64,000 nt of DNA from Typhlomys cinereus (Eukaryota; Chordata; Mammalia; Rodentia; Platacanthomyidae), in NCBI GenBank assembly GCA_023101885.1, contig JALPQD010000076.1, positions 1,692,397 through 1,756,396 of the forward strand, written 5' to 3'. How positions within the stretch are numbered: the first letter of the stretch is position 1; each line of letters opens with the position of its first letter. The position numbers and the translations under genes are program-made. Of this stretch, positions 1 to 10,749 are shown piece after piece. The notes under the pieces are model-generated. The model was given only the letters and a program-made list of their open reading frames with translations, was not told the DNA's origin and ran no database searches.

Positions 1-164
1 GGACTTTCAGTCTATCACAGTGTGGAAGGCTTGTGGAGTCTATGGCAGGAAGAGCCTCGGCTGAGGCATCTCAAGTCACCCCGGACCAGGAAGTATAGAG
101 CACGCAGGAACTAAGAGCTGGACAATAACCTTCAAGGGTTAGATCACCCCTAGTGATCCTCATC

Positions 165-292
165 CATCAGCCAGACCCAACCTCCTAAGAGCGCCACAGT
201 CTCCCCAAATATACTGCTACCAGTTCGGGGACCAGCATTGAAAACATGAGTCTGCAGGAGATATCCCTGCTTCAGACCATCACAAAACACCT
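165..292. repeat. fragment of an old rodent interspersed repeat
   Basis: This stretch resembles the end of a rodent interspersed repeat: sequence about cccaaatat, a gctaccag block, ggggaccagc and an aacatgagtctg block in the usual order. The same family appears near 3895-4030 and as the host element at 46870-47720. An open frame on the minus strand crosses it and is incidental. The family resemblance is from memory of such repeats, not from a search. Confidence 0.4.
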
Positions 293-299
293 TGTCTGA

Positions 300-1235
300 A
301 GCGCGCTCATTCATGTTGCTCACAGATTGAAACCTAAGGCAGTCCGATGTTCTAAAATGCTCCAGAAGCCAGAGAGGCCCAGTATATCTATCTGTTAATG
401 AATGAACTGTTTGCATAGAACTCAAGAAAGACTACTTCTATGCATCTGGAAATAGGAAAACTTTCTTATTCTTTAATAGATGGAATCTTACTTGGTAGAC
501 AGGGCTGCTCTCAGATTCTGGGCTTAAGAGAATCCCCTGCCTCAATCTTCAAAGTAACTGGGAATACTGTTCTATATGAGAAACACTATTTCTAGTTTGG
601 GGAAAAAATAATAATACAAGGAAATAACTCTTAAAGAACCCTCTGGTTAGACTTCCTTCTGTATCCCCCAGGCACACTTTAACATGACCATTGTTACGCC
701 ACTGGGAATAGAAGGCTGAAGAGCAATGATAATGTGTGTTTCGCTACCTGTCACCTGATTGTAATGGATCGTTACTCACGCGGCACCTCTGTCTTTCCTC
801 TGAAGTCCGCACTGGAAACTGAAGAAATCAACGGCAGCTCCCTGCTCTGTTCCTGGGTTTCCCCCGTGAAAAGTCGCCTGTGCAGAAGGACGGATCCGCC
901 AAGGTATGCGTGCAGCTGAGCAGGTGATGCGATGCATATGCAAGAAACAGTTCTGTCTCCCAAAAGGTCAGCGCTAAAGGTCAGGAGGGAGGAAGTCTTT
1001 ATTAAGCAGAGGAAAATGTCAGCTATGCAGCTGTGTGCCCTAGCAGGAATCCACTCCTCCATTGTCAAAAATGCTTAGCCCGCTGCTGGGAGCTTGCTCA
1101 GGGAGCGACTGGCTGATGCAAGGAATGTGCATCCTTTGAGAAGTGCCCGTTTGTCTGTGCTCTGCCCGCACTGGGACCCATTCACAAGACGTTTTTCAGC
1201 TGTTCATCATCTTGATTTTCTGAGGGACAGTTTTG
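300..1235. other. no recognisable feature
   Basis: About 0.9 kb of mixed-composition sequence. Short open frames on both strands near 734-1068 overlap each other, show no family resemblance and have no supporting context. I see no RNA gene or repeat here. Confidence 0.5.
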
Positions 1236-1239
1236 TAAG

Positions 1240-1240
<1 letters not shown>

Positions 1241-1282
<42 letters not shown>

Positions 1283-1299
1283 ACACACACACACACACA
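1241..1299. repeat. (CA)n microsatellite
   Basis: An almost pure CA dinucleotide run of about 59 bases with a single interruption (a doubled C) two thirds of the way along. It generates a poly-His/Thr stretch in one frame, which is not a gene. Confidence 0.97.
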
Positions 1300-1425
1300 T
1301 CATTCCTATCCCTCTCCCATCCCTAAGCCCGTGCTAACATCACGTTATGCATATGAATGTTCCTTGACCAGATAAAACAGCTGTGTGGCTGTACATTTAC
1401 CAACTATTTCACATCATTTTCATTT

Positions 1426-1565
1426 ATTTACTTTTTGGAGACAGGCATTTATGTAGCTCAGGCTGGCCCTGAGCTTGCTCTGTAGCCCAGGGTTATCTTT
1501 TATTCACGCTCTTGCCATCTCTCTGGGATGACAGGGATGTGCATCATCTCACCAGGCTACTGCTT
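1426..1565 (-). repeat. B1 SINE, antisense
   Basis: Reading the minus strand gives a diverged 7SL-derived B1 body. On the plus strand the hallmarks are a T-rich start, a ggagacaggc block, a gctcaggctggccctgag block, a tgtagcccagg block and a gatgacagggatgtgc block near the end. The many differences from a B1 consensus indicate an old copy. Confidence 0.75.
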
Positions 1566-1689
1566 CCATTTTACAACTGTGCACACTCTCCTATGCTAGA
1601 CCTGGATCCACCTGGTATCATTGGAATATTCTCTTAGTGAGCAGCTGCTTAAGTTTCATATTTCAGTGAGATGTAGCACAGATGTATGG

Positions 1690-2035
1690 AACACACAATT
1701 TGGAGAAACAAGGGGGTTTTCATTGGATTACGCTAGCAGGACATAATCCAGTGTGACAGAAGAGTTTTAACAGGATCAGAAGCCAAGGGAACTGGCCTCA
1801 CTATAGCCATAGGAAGAAATGAGACAGGGGCAAGAATCAAAGCAGACTTTCTAACTAGTTCTCTCCATCTTATCCACCTGCCTGGGGGAAATGGTCCCAC
1901 CCACCAGGGACAAGAGTCTTCACTCATCAATTATATTATCTCTTACAGGCTTGCTCAGAGACTTACCTTAACTAAATAATTCTTCATAGATGCATCTAAA
2001 GACTCAGCTCTCAATGGTCAAGTTGATACCTAAAA
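1690..2035 (-). mobile_element. hAT-type non-autonomous element (URR1-like), antisense
   Basis: Carries the signature blocks shared by the many hAT-like copies in this window: agggaactggcc, ctccatcttatccacctgcc, cccacccaccaggg, a block resembling tcaattagacaatctc, gcttgctcagag, and an end resembling tcaagttgatacct. No protein is encoded. The family is non-autonomous and would have relied on a transposase supplied in trans. It is more diverged than the copies at 28165 and 46104. Confidence 0.7.
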
Positions 2036-2131
2036 CCAACTGCCACATCTGCTTCAATACCCTAGGACACAAGACAATTCTCTAGTCCAATAAGGAGCCA
2101 AAATTTGTGTGTCTAAACCTATGTATATCAT

Positions 2132-2357
2132 TTAAAACATATTTTATTTATTTATTTGAAAGACGGGGAGAGAGATAGAGAGAGAAAGAGAACAAGAACA
2201 AGAGAAAACATATGTATGCCATAGTGCACGGGTGGAAATCAGAGGACAACTTTCAGAAGTCAGTTCTCTCCTTCTACCATGTGGACTTCCAGCAATCAAA
2301 TTCAGGTCACCAGGTTTGGAAGCAGGCACCTTACCTACTGAGATATCTCGCCAGCTC
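2132..2357 (-). repeat. B2/B3-superfamily SINE, antisense, old
   Basis: The plus strand starts with a T/A-rich tail (attttatttatttattt) and a purine-rich GAGA stretch. It continues through a caatcaaattcaggtcacc block (degenerate B box) and ends with cctactgagatatctcgccagctc, the complement of the tRNA-like SINE head with its A box. Confidence 0.75.
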
Positions 2358-2397
2358 CTTCTGTGTAGCTTTTAGCAAAATGGTTCCATCCATCTAC

Positions 2398-2530
2398 ACA
2401 CTCATCATCTATCCATCCATCCATCCATCCATCCCTCCATCCACACACTCATGTATCCATCCCTCCCTCCCTCCTTCCATCCATCCATCCACTCACCCAC
2501 TCATCTGTCCATCATCCATCCATTCATCTA
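2398..2530. repeat. (ATCC)n microsatellite
   Basis: Imperfect tetranucleotide array of tccatccatcc units interrupted by ccctccctcc and cactca variants. Overlapping open frames rich in Pro, Ser, Ile and His derive from it. Confidence 0.95.
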
Positions 2531-2902
2531 AAGCAAGTTCACTAACATAACACACGTGTCAGTGTTTCCATTTCTTTTTTGTTCATGGTCCCAATGGGGA
2601 GTCCCCCTTGGTGGGACATCATGCCATCAGAGTCCCATTTGTTACTATATCAGTTTAATTCAAGACTCAGCAGACCTTGAGAGCAGGATTTTATTTGCCC
2701 CTGTATCTGCAAGCCTAAACCAAGATCTGGCAAGAACTAGTCATTCTACCCTGCTGTGTTTGCATCGGTGCATACATATTGTACATAGTGCTGAGCTTCA
2801 TCAAGACAACTTCTTCCCCAGTATTTCTACCCATGTTATTCTCTTCTCCCTTTCCAATAGTCTCCTTCCTTCCTCTATTCTCTTTCTTCCTTCTTTTTCT
2901 AC

Positions 2903-3072
2903 TTTTTAAAAAAATATTTTGTTTGAGAGAGAGAAAGAGAAAGAGACATACATCACATGTATGCAGTTCAGAAGATAACTTTTAGAAGCCAGTTCTCTCC
3001 TTCCCCAGGTGTGTTCAGTTTACTAGACTTGCACACAGGTGTGTTTACCTACTGAGTTATTTCAGTAGCCAC
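2903..3072 (-). repeat. B2/B3-superfamily SINE, antisense, old and partial
   Basis: Same architecture as the copy at 2132: ttaaaaaaatattttg tail, GAGA tract, a cagaagataacttttagaagcc block, a degenerate middle, and a terminal cctactgagttatttcagtagcc block that complements the SINE head. Confidence 0.7.
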
Positions 3073-3149
3073 CAGTCCCCCTTTGAATTTTAATGTGATC
3101 TACATCACATATACAGTTATATATATATTCATAAAAAGACCTAACACCC

Positions 3150-3860
3150 ACAAATGATCGAAATGTGATATTCATTTAAGTCTGGCTTATTTCATTCAAC
3201 TTGAGATCTTAAGTTGTATCCATTTTCCTGGAAATAACACAATTTCTTTCTACTTTATTGGTGGCCAAGACTCCATTATATACATACATATGCACGCACA
3301 CACACACACACATTTTCTTTATGCATTCATATGCTGATGGGCACTCAGACTGATCCCATAATTTGGCTACTGTGAATAGTGCTGCAGTGAACGTGGGTGT
3401 GCAGGCACCTCTGTGGGGTGTTGACTTTTTAGTCCTCTGTACACCTACCCAGAGATGGTATAACTGATTCAGATGATAGTTCTAATTTTAGTTAGCTGGG
3501 AGTAGAGAGGGAATCTCCATACTTACAGTAATCTACACTCCAATAGTGCTGGATAAGGCTTCGTTTTCTATAACCCTTGTCAGCATCTATTGTTATTGGT
3601 TTTCTTTATGATAGCCACTCTGACGAAGGTAAGTTGGAATTTCAGTGAATTTTATAAACCTATATGGCTAAGCATATGGAGCTTTTCAAATATTTATTTG
3701 CCATTATATTTCATCTTTTGAGAATCTTTTATTTATTTTCTAAGTTAATGTATTGACAGGAATAGCTGTTTAGTTATATATATGTTCTACATGACAATCC
3801 TCTGTCAGACACGAGTGACAAAGATTTTCTAGCCAACCCATTCCCAAGATGACACTAATC
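3150..3860 (-). mobile_element. ancient L1 LINE fragment, 3' part of ORF2, antisense
   Basis: On the plus strand this shows the complement of an old L1 ORF2 3' end and UTR: gcttatttcattcaac, ttggctactgtgaatagtgctgcagtgaac (split by changes), caatagtgctggataagg, a ctctgacgaaggtaagttgg block and a final aatcctctgtcagac block. A short CA run lies inside it. It is highly diverged with no open frame of note, so it predates the rodent radiation or nearly so (inference). Confidence 0.75.
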
Positions 3861-3894
3861 CATTCAAAATATCTAATCTGTTTCCCAAATACTT

Positions 3895-4030
3895 TCCATT
3901 AGCTTCTGCCTCTGAATATCTGCCATACTGGGGACCAAACTTCCAACATATGAACTCCTACATTGAGGATCAAGCTTCCAAATCACGAAACTTGGGGGAC
4001 ACATCCAAATCACAGCTACATCAACCTGTT
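3895..4030. repeat. fragment of an old rodent interspersed repeat
   Basis: Contains the ggggaccaaac, aacatatgaactcc and gggggacacatccaaatca blocks that end the repeat family also seen at 165-292. The overlapping minus-strand open frame (3873-4157) is a by-product. Confidence 0.4.
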
Positions 4031-4254
4031 TCATAGTCCTAGAAGTCTGGGAAGAACAGGTTTGCGTAAAACAGGAGCTAAACCATACTGTGTTCGATAA
4101 ATAGGAGGATTTCAATATTGTCGACACTGCATCAAATTTCTCCAAATTGATCTCCATATTCTACACAATAGCAACCAAAAGCTTGATGTGCTTTTCCTTT
4201 TTTGTAAAGAAAACAAGAATCTATTATACAATACATGAAAACTCAAAGTACTAA

Positions 4255-4800
4255 AGTAGCTAAAACTACCTTGAAAAGGAATTGGTACCAGATTTGGAAC
4301 ACAGGAAGCAGTCATTACTAAGACCATCTGATAGTATAGAAAAGATGGAAAATGGATCTTTGAGAAGGAAGCATCTAGACAGACTGTTAAATACATGTGG
4401 ACAGCTGCCTCTCCACAATCCTGCAAAAGTGACTCAATGGGAAAACACAGAATTTTTTTTTCACCAAATGGTACTCAAACAGATGGAATTTTTAGACAAA
4501 AATCCTCCACAATTCATATCTGGTATCCTATGTAAAAACCAGCTCAAATTCAATTGTAGATTTTAAAGTAAAATCTAGATAACAGAAGGCAATAACTAGG
4601 GAAAAAATGTTGCTGTAATCTTGGGTCTATAAGTTCAGCAACAAAACACACAGTCCAGAAGAGAAATTAGTTAGTGTGTTAGGTTTCATCAAAATGAACT
4701 TCTGCTCTTTAAAAAATACACTGCTAGGAAAATGAAAAGTTAAATCGTGGGCATAAACACGATGGGATTCTTTACAGTCATAGAGAAAAATGAAGTCTTA
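4255..4800 (+). mobile_element. ancient L1 ORF2 fragment, sense
   Basis: The plus strand shows a decayed L1 ORF2 segment. It includes a region equivalent to the part of ORF2 with repeated Phe/Cys-Asn-Cys-Phe residues, followed by ataacagaaggcaataac and atcaaaatgaacttctgctc, the block encoding the conserved KLNFCSF-like stretch. It is cut off by the young SINE at 4845. It is not a functional gene. Confidence 0.65.
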
Positions 4801-4844
4801 GACAAATAGTGTGTGTTTTCCCTTATTTATGGGTCCTGGTTTCT

Positions 4845-4917
4845 TTTTTTTAATTTTTTTACTATTATTTATTCAATTGTGCATGTGTGCACGTGTGCGC
4901 ACGCGCCGCGCGCGCGC

Positions 4918-4970
<53 letters not shown>

Positions 4971-5187
4971 ACCACGGGCGAATTTGGGAACCACCATGGA
5001 CCACCTCCACCTCTTCCTTGTTTACTCTGCCCCAGGATTCACAGGCTCTGCCCTACCAGGACCAGAAACGCAGGCCGCAGGCCGTCCCCGCTTCTGCCTG
5101 GCGTCTATATGTGGGGTCTAGAATCCAAACTCAGGACCTTCAGCCTGCAAGGCAGAGGCTTAACCCCTGAGCCACCTCTCCAGCCCC
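4845..5187 (-). mobile_element. young CpG-rich B2-type SINE, antisense
   Basis: Member of the young family in this window. On the minus strand it begins ggggctggagaggtggctca, with a tRNA-like Pol III A box (tggctcaggggt) and B box (gttcgg/gattctag region). A GC-rich body and a long GT/GC alternating block follow, then a tail with AATAAA-like and T-run signals. The flanks gggtcctggtttct (4831-4844) and ggatcctggtttct (5188-5201) form a 14-bp target duplication with one mismatch, so the insertion is recent. The GT block is unusually long (to 4967). Open frames on the plus strand are artefacts. Confidence 0.93.
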
Positions 5188-5204
5188 GGATCCTGGTTTC
5201 TATA

Positions 5205-6445
5205 CAGATACTTAGCATCATATGTGGGAGATGACACAAAAGTAAAAGAATCTTGGCTTGGTAACAGGTGACCACCAGAGTAATAGTGACATGAGTTCCA
5301 AGGAGACAAACCAACAGCTTTCTTATTAGACTCAGGACCTGCTTGTCAGAATGGTACGCATCCCTGTTCCTGTAAACTAGAACAAGAACTGAAAAAGGGA
5401 AAGAAATATATCAATAGAGAAGACAGCCAATAAACCTATAGGTAGGAAGACAGCACATCAAACTGCTCTGTTATTATACTCATAGCAGCTGTTATTATAC
5501 CCATAGCATGGGAACTCACAGTGGAAATCTTTGGGTCTAAAGCCATATGAATGAAGGAAAATGAACATGTTAGTGGGGTGGCCTGAAGAGAGGTAACTTG
5601 TTATACTACGGAGGCCTGAACCCCCAGAGTGAACCTTGAGGTCCAGAAAGGTGTGATGAGTGAGAGGAAATAGTGAAAGGAAGGGAGGGGATGGGAGGGA
5701 GGAGGGATGGAGGGAAGCTTGGATGAATACTCAATATGCTTGTAAAAGTAGAAAAATTAATTTAAGAAGTAGAAGCATCTTTATGAACAGAAGAGGCTGC
5801 TGGGGAGAAAGGGAAGGTTGGCAGAGTACAGGAGGGAGATGCTCAAAGCACATTATATACCTGTGGGAAATGGTCTTATAGAATCTTATGCAATTATATA
5901 AAAATTAAGAATGAAGCTCAAACCTGACTGTTGGCAGAAAACAACAATAACATGAAACTCACATGCACAACACATGCCATCAGGGTCTGATCACTCCTGG
6001 GAACACTGGACCACCTGCCCCTCTGTCCAGCTTGAGGCAGCCCCCTCGCCCCTGCACAAACCCTCTGGGAAAGGTGACTTGCTTCTCAGTGGCCTCCACC
6101 TTTCAAAGACTCCCTCTTAAATCCTTTCTGCTCTGTTTAAAATAGCCCATTAATTTAACACCACCCCCTCAGTTTTCTCCTGCCTTTTATCACCTTTGGA
6201 AGTTTTTTGGTAAGAGGAATGAAAACTGTCTCCATCACAAATTTTGGCTGATTACGAATACAAAATGCACATCAGATAAAAAAATAAAAACGTGATGCTG
6301 TTTCATTTCAAAAGGAAAATCTCGGTGGACTTCCAGATGGTCTCTGGTTTGAGTTGAAAATTCTGGATTTTTAGGGCCACCTACCAGTCCTGATCATTCT
6401 CGGTGGCTTTCCATGTGGGTATGGGTTATTTTAAATTATAACGGA
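5205..6445. other. no recognisable gene; purine-rich repeat-like stretch
   Basis: No gene or RNA is recognised. Around 5650-5930 the sequence has a G/A-rich run and an ending (cacattatatacctgtggg then ataaaaattaag) reminiscent of the 3' ends of some rodent retroelements, but I cannot assign a family. The rest appears single-copy. Confidence 0.4.
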
Positions 6446-6447
6446 TA

Positions 6448-6606
6448 GAAGGAAGAAAGAAAGAGATAGAGAGAGAGAAAGAGAAAGAGAGAGAGAAATA
6501 GAGAGAGAAAGGAGGAAAGAAAGAAAGAAAGGAAGAAGGAAGGAAGGAAGGAAGGAAGGAAGGAAGGAAGGAAGGAAGGAAGGAAGGAAGGAAGGAAGGA
6601 AGGAAC
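6448..6606. repeat. polypurine (GA)n / (GGAA)n tract
   Basis: About 160 bases that are almost entirely purine on the plus strand. A mixed GAGA/GAAA part passes into a clean GGAA array of roughly 17 units (6536-6604). Long homopurine arrays can form triplex DNA and are unstable in length. Confidence 0.97.
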
Positions 6607-6609
6607 GGA

Positions 6610-8300
6610 AATAAAGAAAAAGGAGGGAAAAAGAAATAATAATAAGTTAAGTTCCAGTAATTAAATTTAATTTAATTTAATTTAACTCAACTGGAATATC
6701 ACAGACAACAGTGAACCCTGCAAGGATCTGATTAAATAGGGGAAGAAAAGATCTCTAGTGTCTATATTTTCAAAGTTCACACCTTTCTTTGTTTTTCTAG
6801 GGCTACAGAGGTTCCACTCTACCTGGTGGGACCTCGCTTTAGCAGACGCATTGTAGCTGACCCTGCATTTGGATGATGCCGTTCTATCTTGGGCACTGAC
6901 CTGAGCGCTGAGGGGCGTCGGTAGCAGCCCTGACTTCTGACTTCTAGATACCACTAACAGCTCACACATGACAACCCAAACCAGACATTGACAAATGTTC
7001 CCTAGTTGCCAAAATCAGCCTGGAGGGAACCTTGAGCCAACCTAATTCACCTGATTGATAAGTATGAAAGCAAATTTTTGTAACAGTATTTTGATGCGAT
7101 TTTAACTTTTAATCAACTTATTACACTGCAGGGTTCAGTTACAAGCTATTTTTTCTAAATCTTCAAAGAGCACTGGGAAGAAAAAGAAAAGTCTATTGTT
7201 ACTGAATTTTAAAATTCTACTTTTTTGTTTCCAATAAGCAATGCATTTTGTTTATTTTTTTTTTGTATTCAAACATTCTTGGTGCAAATGTTGTGGAAAA
7301 AAATAGAAGCACGCTGTATTCATTTCCCCTTTCTCTCATTATTCTCTGCAGAACAGATAGCACCAACTCGTTTCATCTGCAGTCACTAAAGACAGACTCT
7401 GGTTACAGAGCAGGAGCAGCTAATCCCAGCTCAGCCCACCTTGGAAGTGAGAGCCAAGAGCCACCAAACCTACGCTGGAATCTCTCCCTGGCTGTCTGTG
7501 TTACACTGGCAAGTGTGGCTTTAATTAAGGGGGCTGTTGTCCCTCTGAGCTGCCCCCTCAGGCTACTCAGGGATCCTCTACATCCAGGCTCTGTAAGACT
7601 TGACGCGCCATTTCGACCCCTCCAGAGGCATCTCAAACTCTTAACAGCCTTCATAGCAATGGGCTGCCATAGGTTTTGCCAAAAGATGCTTTTGTAGGTC
7701 AGGGAACACCCCAATCCTTTCCATTTGACCAAGAAGGTATCTTCCTCAAGAGTGATCAGAGAGCACCCCATCTTCCAGGACAGGCTCCAACTCCCAAACA
7801 CGATAGTGACTCCTTGTTATTTCATAAATAACAAAAGAGTGAAAAACCATGAAACACCCCTCTACCACTTTGTAGAAGGCAGAGTCACCCCACTTGGCTA
7901 GCTACCCCTTTCAAGGTGAGTTGAATCTAAGATATGAATTTCATTTCCTAGCCACAATGACTTCTTAATGTAAGCTGCACGAGCTACAGCTGGGTCACTG
8001 CTTTCTGGGGATCAATGCAGTTCACTGGCAGCTGGGTGAGACAGTCTGTGGGAAGGCTCACCTTTCAAGCCTCTCTGGCATGTCGACTTGCGTTCCCGCT
8101 TCTAGCTAAAGGAAGGGAGCTACAGGGTGGATACTGAATTAGCTCTACCCCAGGGGTTTGGATGATCCGCGAATGCAGTGAAGGTGATCCGGGGAGGTTT
8201 GGAGCTGGGCAGGCCAGATGCACGTGGTACTAGTTTCTTGACCGAGAATGTCATCGCAGAACAGGACATCGAGGATTTGATATCTGTGAAGTAATATCAG
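6610..8300. other. no recognisable feature; unassigned open frames
   Basis: No transposon signature is obvious. The longest open frame (7248-7697, plus, 149 codons) and its antisense partner (7403-7801, minus) overlap. The plus frame has a hydrophobic start fed by a T-run and no family resemblance. I regard both as chance frames, although an unrecognised exon cannot be excluded. Confidence 0.4.
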
Positions 8301-8306
8301 AGCTGT

Positions 8307-8668
8307 CATGGTTTGTATGTGAGTTGTCCCCACACACTCATGAGTGTGAACACTTAGTCCCTGGACGATAGCACTGTTTGGGAAGGTAATGAGACCTTTA
8401 ATAGGTGGAGCCTTATTGGAGGAAGCATTTCACGGGGCAGGGGGGTTGATAACTGAGCTCACTTTCTCTGTCTCTCACTCTTTCTTCCTCCTGGTGGCTG
8501 TTGTGACATAAACCAGCCCGCTGCTCTAGCCACCACACCTTCTGCTATGAGTTCTCTGCCACAATGGACACTACCCCTTCTGGAACTATAAGCCAAAGTA
8601 ATGAATCCTTTCTCCCTTGAGTTGCTTGGGTCAGAGTCTTTTCTCCCCAGAAGAGAAGAGAATAATAA
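8307..8668 (+). mobile_element. non-autonomous DNA-element-like repeat
   Basis: Starts tgtcatggtttgtatgtgag, passes through a ggtggagccttattggagg block, and ends with ggaactataagccaaagtaatg followed by ctcccttgagttgcttgggtc. Copies with the same order of blocks occur at 45155, 61435 and 62612. The layout resembles hAT/MER-type non-autonomous elements with an AATAAA-like end. The family name is not certain. Confidence 0.6.
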
Positions 8669-8669
8669 T

Positions 8670-10015
8670 AGTCTTCTTGAGAGGTGTTAATTTTTTCTCA
8701 TAATTGCAAACAGATCTTATTCCCAGAACAGTGATTTGAAGGTACCATGTCTGAAAATATCATAACAGCACTTTCTAACAGTGGCATTTTAATAGCACTG
8801 ATGTCTGTCACCAAATGGTTAGTAGTGGGACTCACTAAGAAAATGAACAAAAACATAGTCACCGGTGTGGAAGAAACATTGAAAATTGCTACATGGACTG
8901 TACATGGGACTGGACGACCCTCGTCATGCTCCAGACATCTGAGTGAGAGGCTAACCTGCCATCACACAAGTGACGCAGTGGAGGGCTGGGTTTGGGGGAC
9001 ACTCTGTTCATGGCCCTTTGCTCTCTGGGAAGAAGCTCATATAATCGACTTAAATCTCTCTGATGCTTCTATTCTTGGCTGAAGGCTCAGGAGCCCTGGA
9101 GCCCCGACACATCATACAGTGTCCAGAGCATGCCAGCAAACATAACAACAAGCAGCTCGCAGGGCGCAGTTGGCCTTGGTGGAAAGTCTTCCACAGTCTT
9201 GTAAACTGGGAGATAATAGCTGACACTTTCCTAATGTTTTCTGACTTTTGACAGACCCTGTTGGGAAAGTTTGTGCATATGTGGCCCTGACAGCCAGTGG
9301 TCCACTGACCTGATGATGGAGACAATATTTCCCACCACCCTGTCCCCAATCATGCAATGCCTCTGAAATCAGCCAATGGGATGCATGCTGCAGAAGTGAG
9401 TTTGCTGAGGAGCTATGGAATCTCAGGCTTAGAGCCCCTCTCCTGTGTAACCCCCTCAGAGCCCTAAGAAGAACTATAGTAATATGGTTACATGCCACTT
9501 ATATGATAGTTTTTTGTTTGTTTGTTTTGTTTTATTAAGAAAAATTTCTAATAGAGAAATAAGCACGAGCAAGAGGGCAGAGAGATGTGTGAGAGGCCAG
9601 CAGAGAAACCCGAGAGTGTGTGCGGGCTACTCAGAAGACAGGGTTAGGACTTTGCGTTAGTTGGAAACATCACAAATCAAAATGCACTGAACACACCTGA
9701 ACTACCAAACATGTTCAAACACTGCCATTGGGTTACAGTTGGGCAAGACCCTCTTACATCAGACCTGTCATAAGAAAACAGTTTTGGACAGCACATGTAA
9801 TGTACTAAACGTGTGGCCACGCCTCTGTGACACCACAGCATGTCTGATTTCCCCATAGGATCGTGGGCCGATTGAAGCAGCCATTGCGACTCCCGCATCC
9901 CAAGAGAAGATGTACCTACATAGTGTGAGTCCAAGAAGAGATCCAAATTCAAAATACCAAGCAGTGCATCTGCCCAGTGCCCAATGCCTATTGTCTTTAC
10001 ACCATTGCTGAATCA
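8670..10015. other. no recognisable feature
   Basis: Apparently single-copy sequence. Open frames at 8747-9082 (plus) and 9050-9498 (minus) overlap and have no family resemblance. No RNA gene or repeat is recognised apart from a short GTTT run near 9515-9530. Confidence 0.4.
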
Positions 10016-10031
10016 AAAAATTCTAAATTGA

Positions 10032-10277
10032 GGGCCGGAGAGATGGCTCAGGGGTTAAGCCTCTGCCTCAAAAGCACAAGGTCCTGAGTTCAGGTCCTGG
10101 ATACCATGTAAAAATGCCAGGAGGAAAGGGTGGCAGCCTGTACTTCTGATCCTGGAAAATAGAGCCTGGGAAACTCCAGAGCAAAGCAAAAAGAAGATGA
10201 GTAATCCAGGGTGATTCCCGAAGTCACCCCTGGGCCTCCACAGACACACAATTCCCTTTGAGACACACACACACAAA

Positions 10278-10333
<56 letters not shown>

Positions 10334-10339
10334 CTCTTT
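10032..10339 (+). mobile_element. B2-type SINE, sense, with (TAAA)n tail
   Basis: Starts gccggagagatggctcag, with an A box and a gagttcaggtcctgg B-box region. It has a body with ggtgattcccgaagtcacc and ggcctccacagacacac, a short CA block, then a perfect TAAA array of about 14 units. Flanks aaaaattctaaattga (10016-10031) and aaaaactctaagttga (10340-10355) look like a 16-bp target duplication with two changes. This subfamily lacks the GC-rich body of the youngest copies and also occurs at 16985 and 29431. Confidence 0.88.
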
Positions 10340-10397
10340 AAAAACTCTAAGTTGAATTAATTGAGGGACCCCATCGTTTCTTAAGAAGTGACCCCCA

Positions 10398-10730
10398 GGG
10401 GCTGGAGAGGTGGCTTAGGGGTTAAGCCTCCGCCTTGGAGGCGGAAGCTCCTGAGTTTGGATCCCAGATCCCACGTATAGACGCCAGGCGGAAGCGGGGG
10501 CGGCCTGCGCTTCTGGTCCTGGTAGGGCGGAGCCTGTGAATCCTGGGGCAGAAGGAGGTGGAGGCGTCCATGGTGGTTCACGAATTCGTCCGTGGTTCTA
10601 CACACACACATACACACACACACACACACACACATACACGCATGCGCGCGCGCACATACACACGCACATGCGCACAGTTGAATAAATAATAATAATAAAA
10701 AAAATTTTAAAAAAAGATTAAAAAAAAAAA
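10398..10730 (+). mobile_element. young CpG-rich B2-type SINE, sense
   Basis: Complete copy: head gggctggagaggtggctta, A and B boxes, the GC-rich body (ggcggaagcgggggcggcc), a CA/CGCG block, then aataaataataataat, a TTTT run and an A tail. The flanks aagaagtgaccccca at 10383-10397 and 10731-10745 are a perfect 15-bp target duplication, so this is a recent L1-mediated insertion. It sits only 58 bp beyond the older SINE at 10032. Confidence 0.96.
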
Positions 10731-10749
10731 AAGAAGTGACCCCCAAATT

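Noticed and set aside
7248..7697. 149-codon plus-strand frame
   Set aside because: No recognisable domain, a start fed by a T-rich run, and an antisense frame of similar length over the same bases; conservation would be needed to revive it.
10398..10480. tRNA-gene-like A and B boxes
   Set aside because: These are the Pol III promoter parts of B2-type SINEs; no cloverleaf tRNA with an anticodon arm follows. The same applies to the other SINE heads and ID elements.
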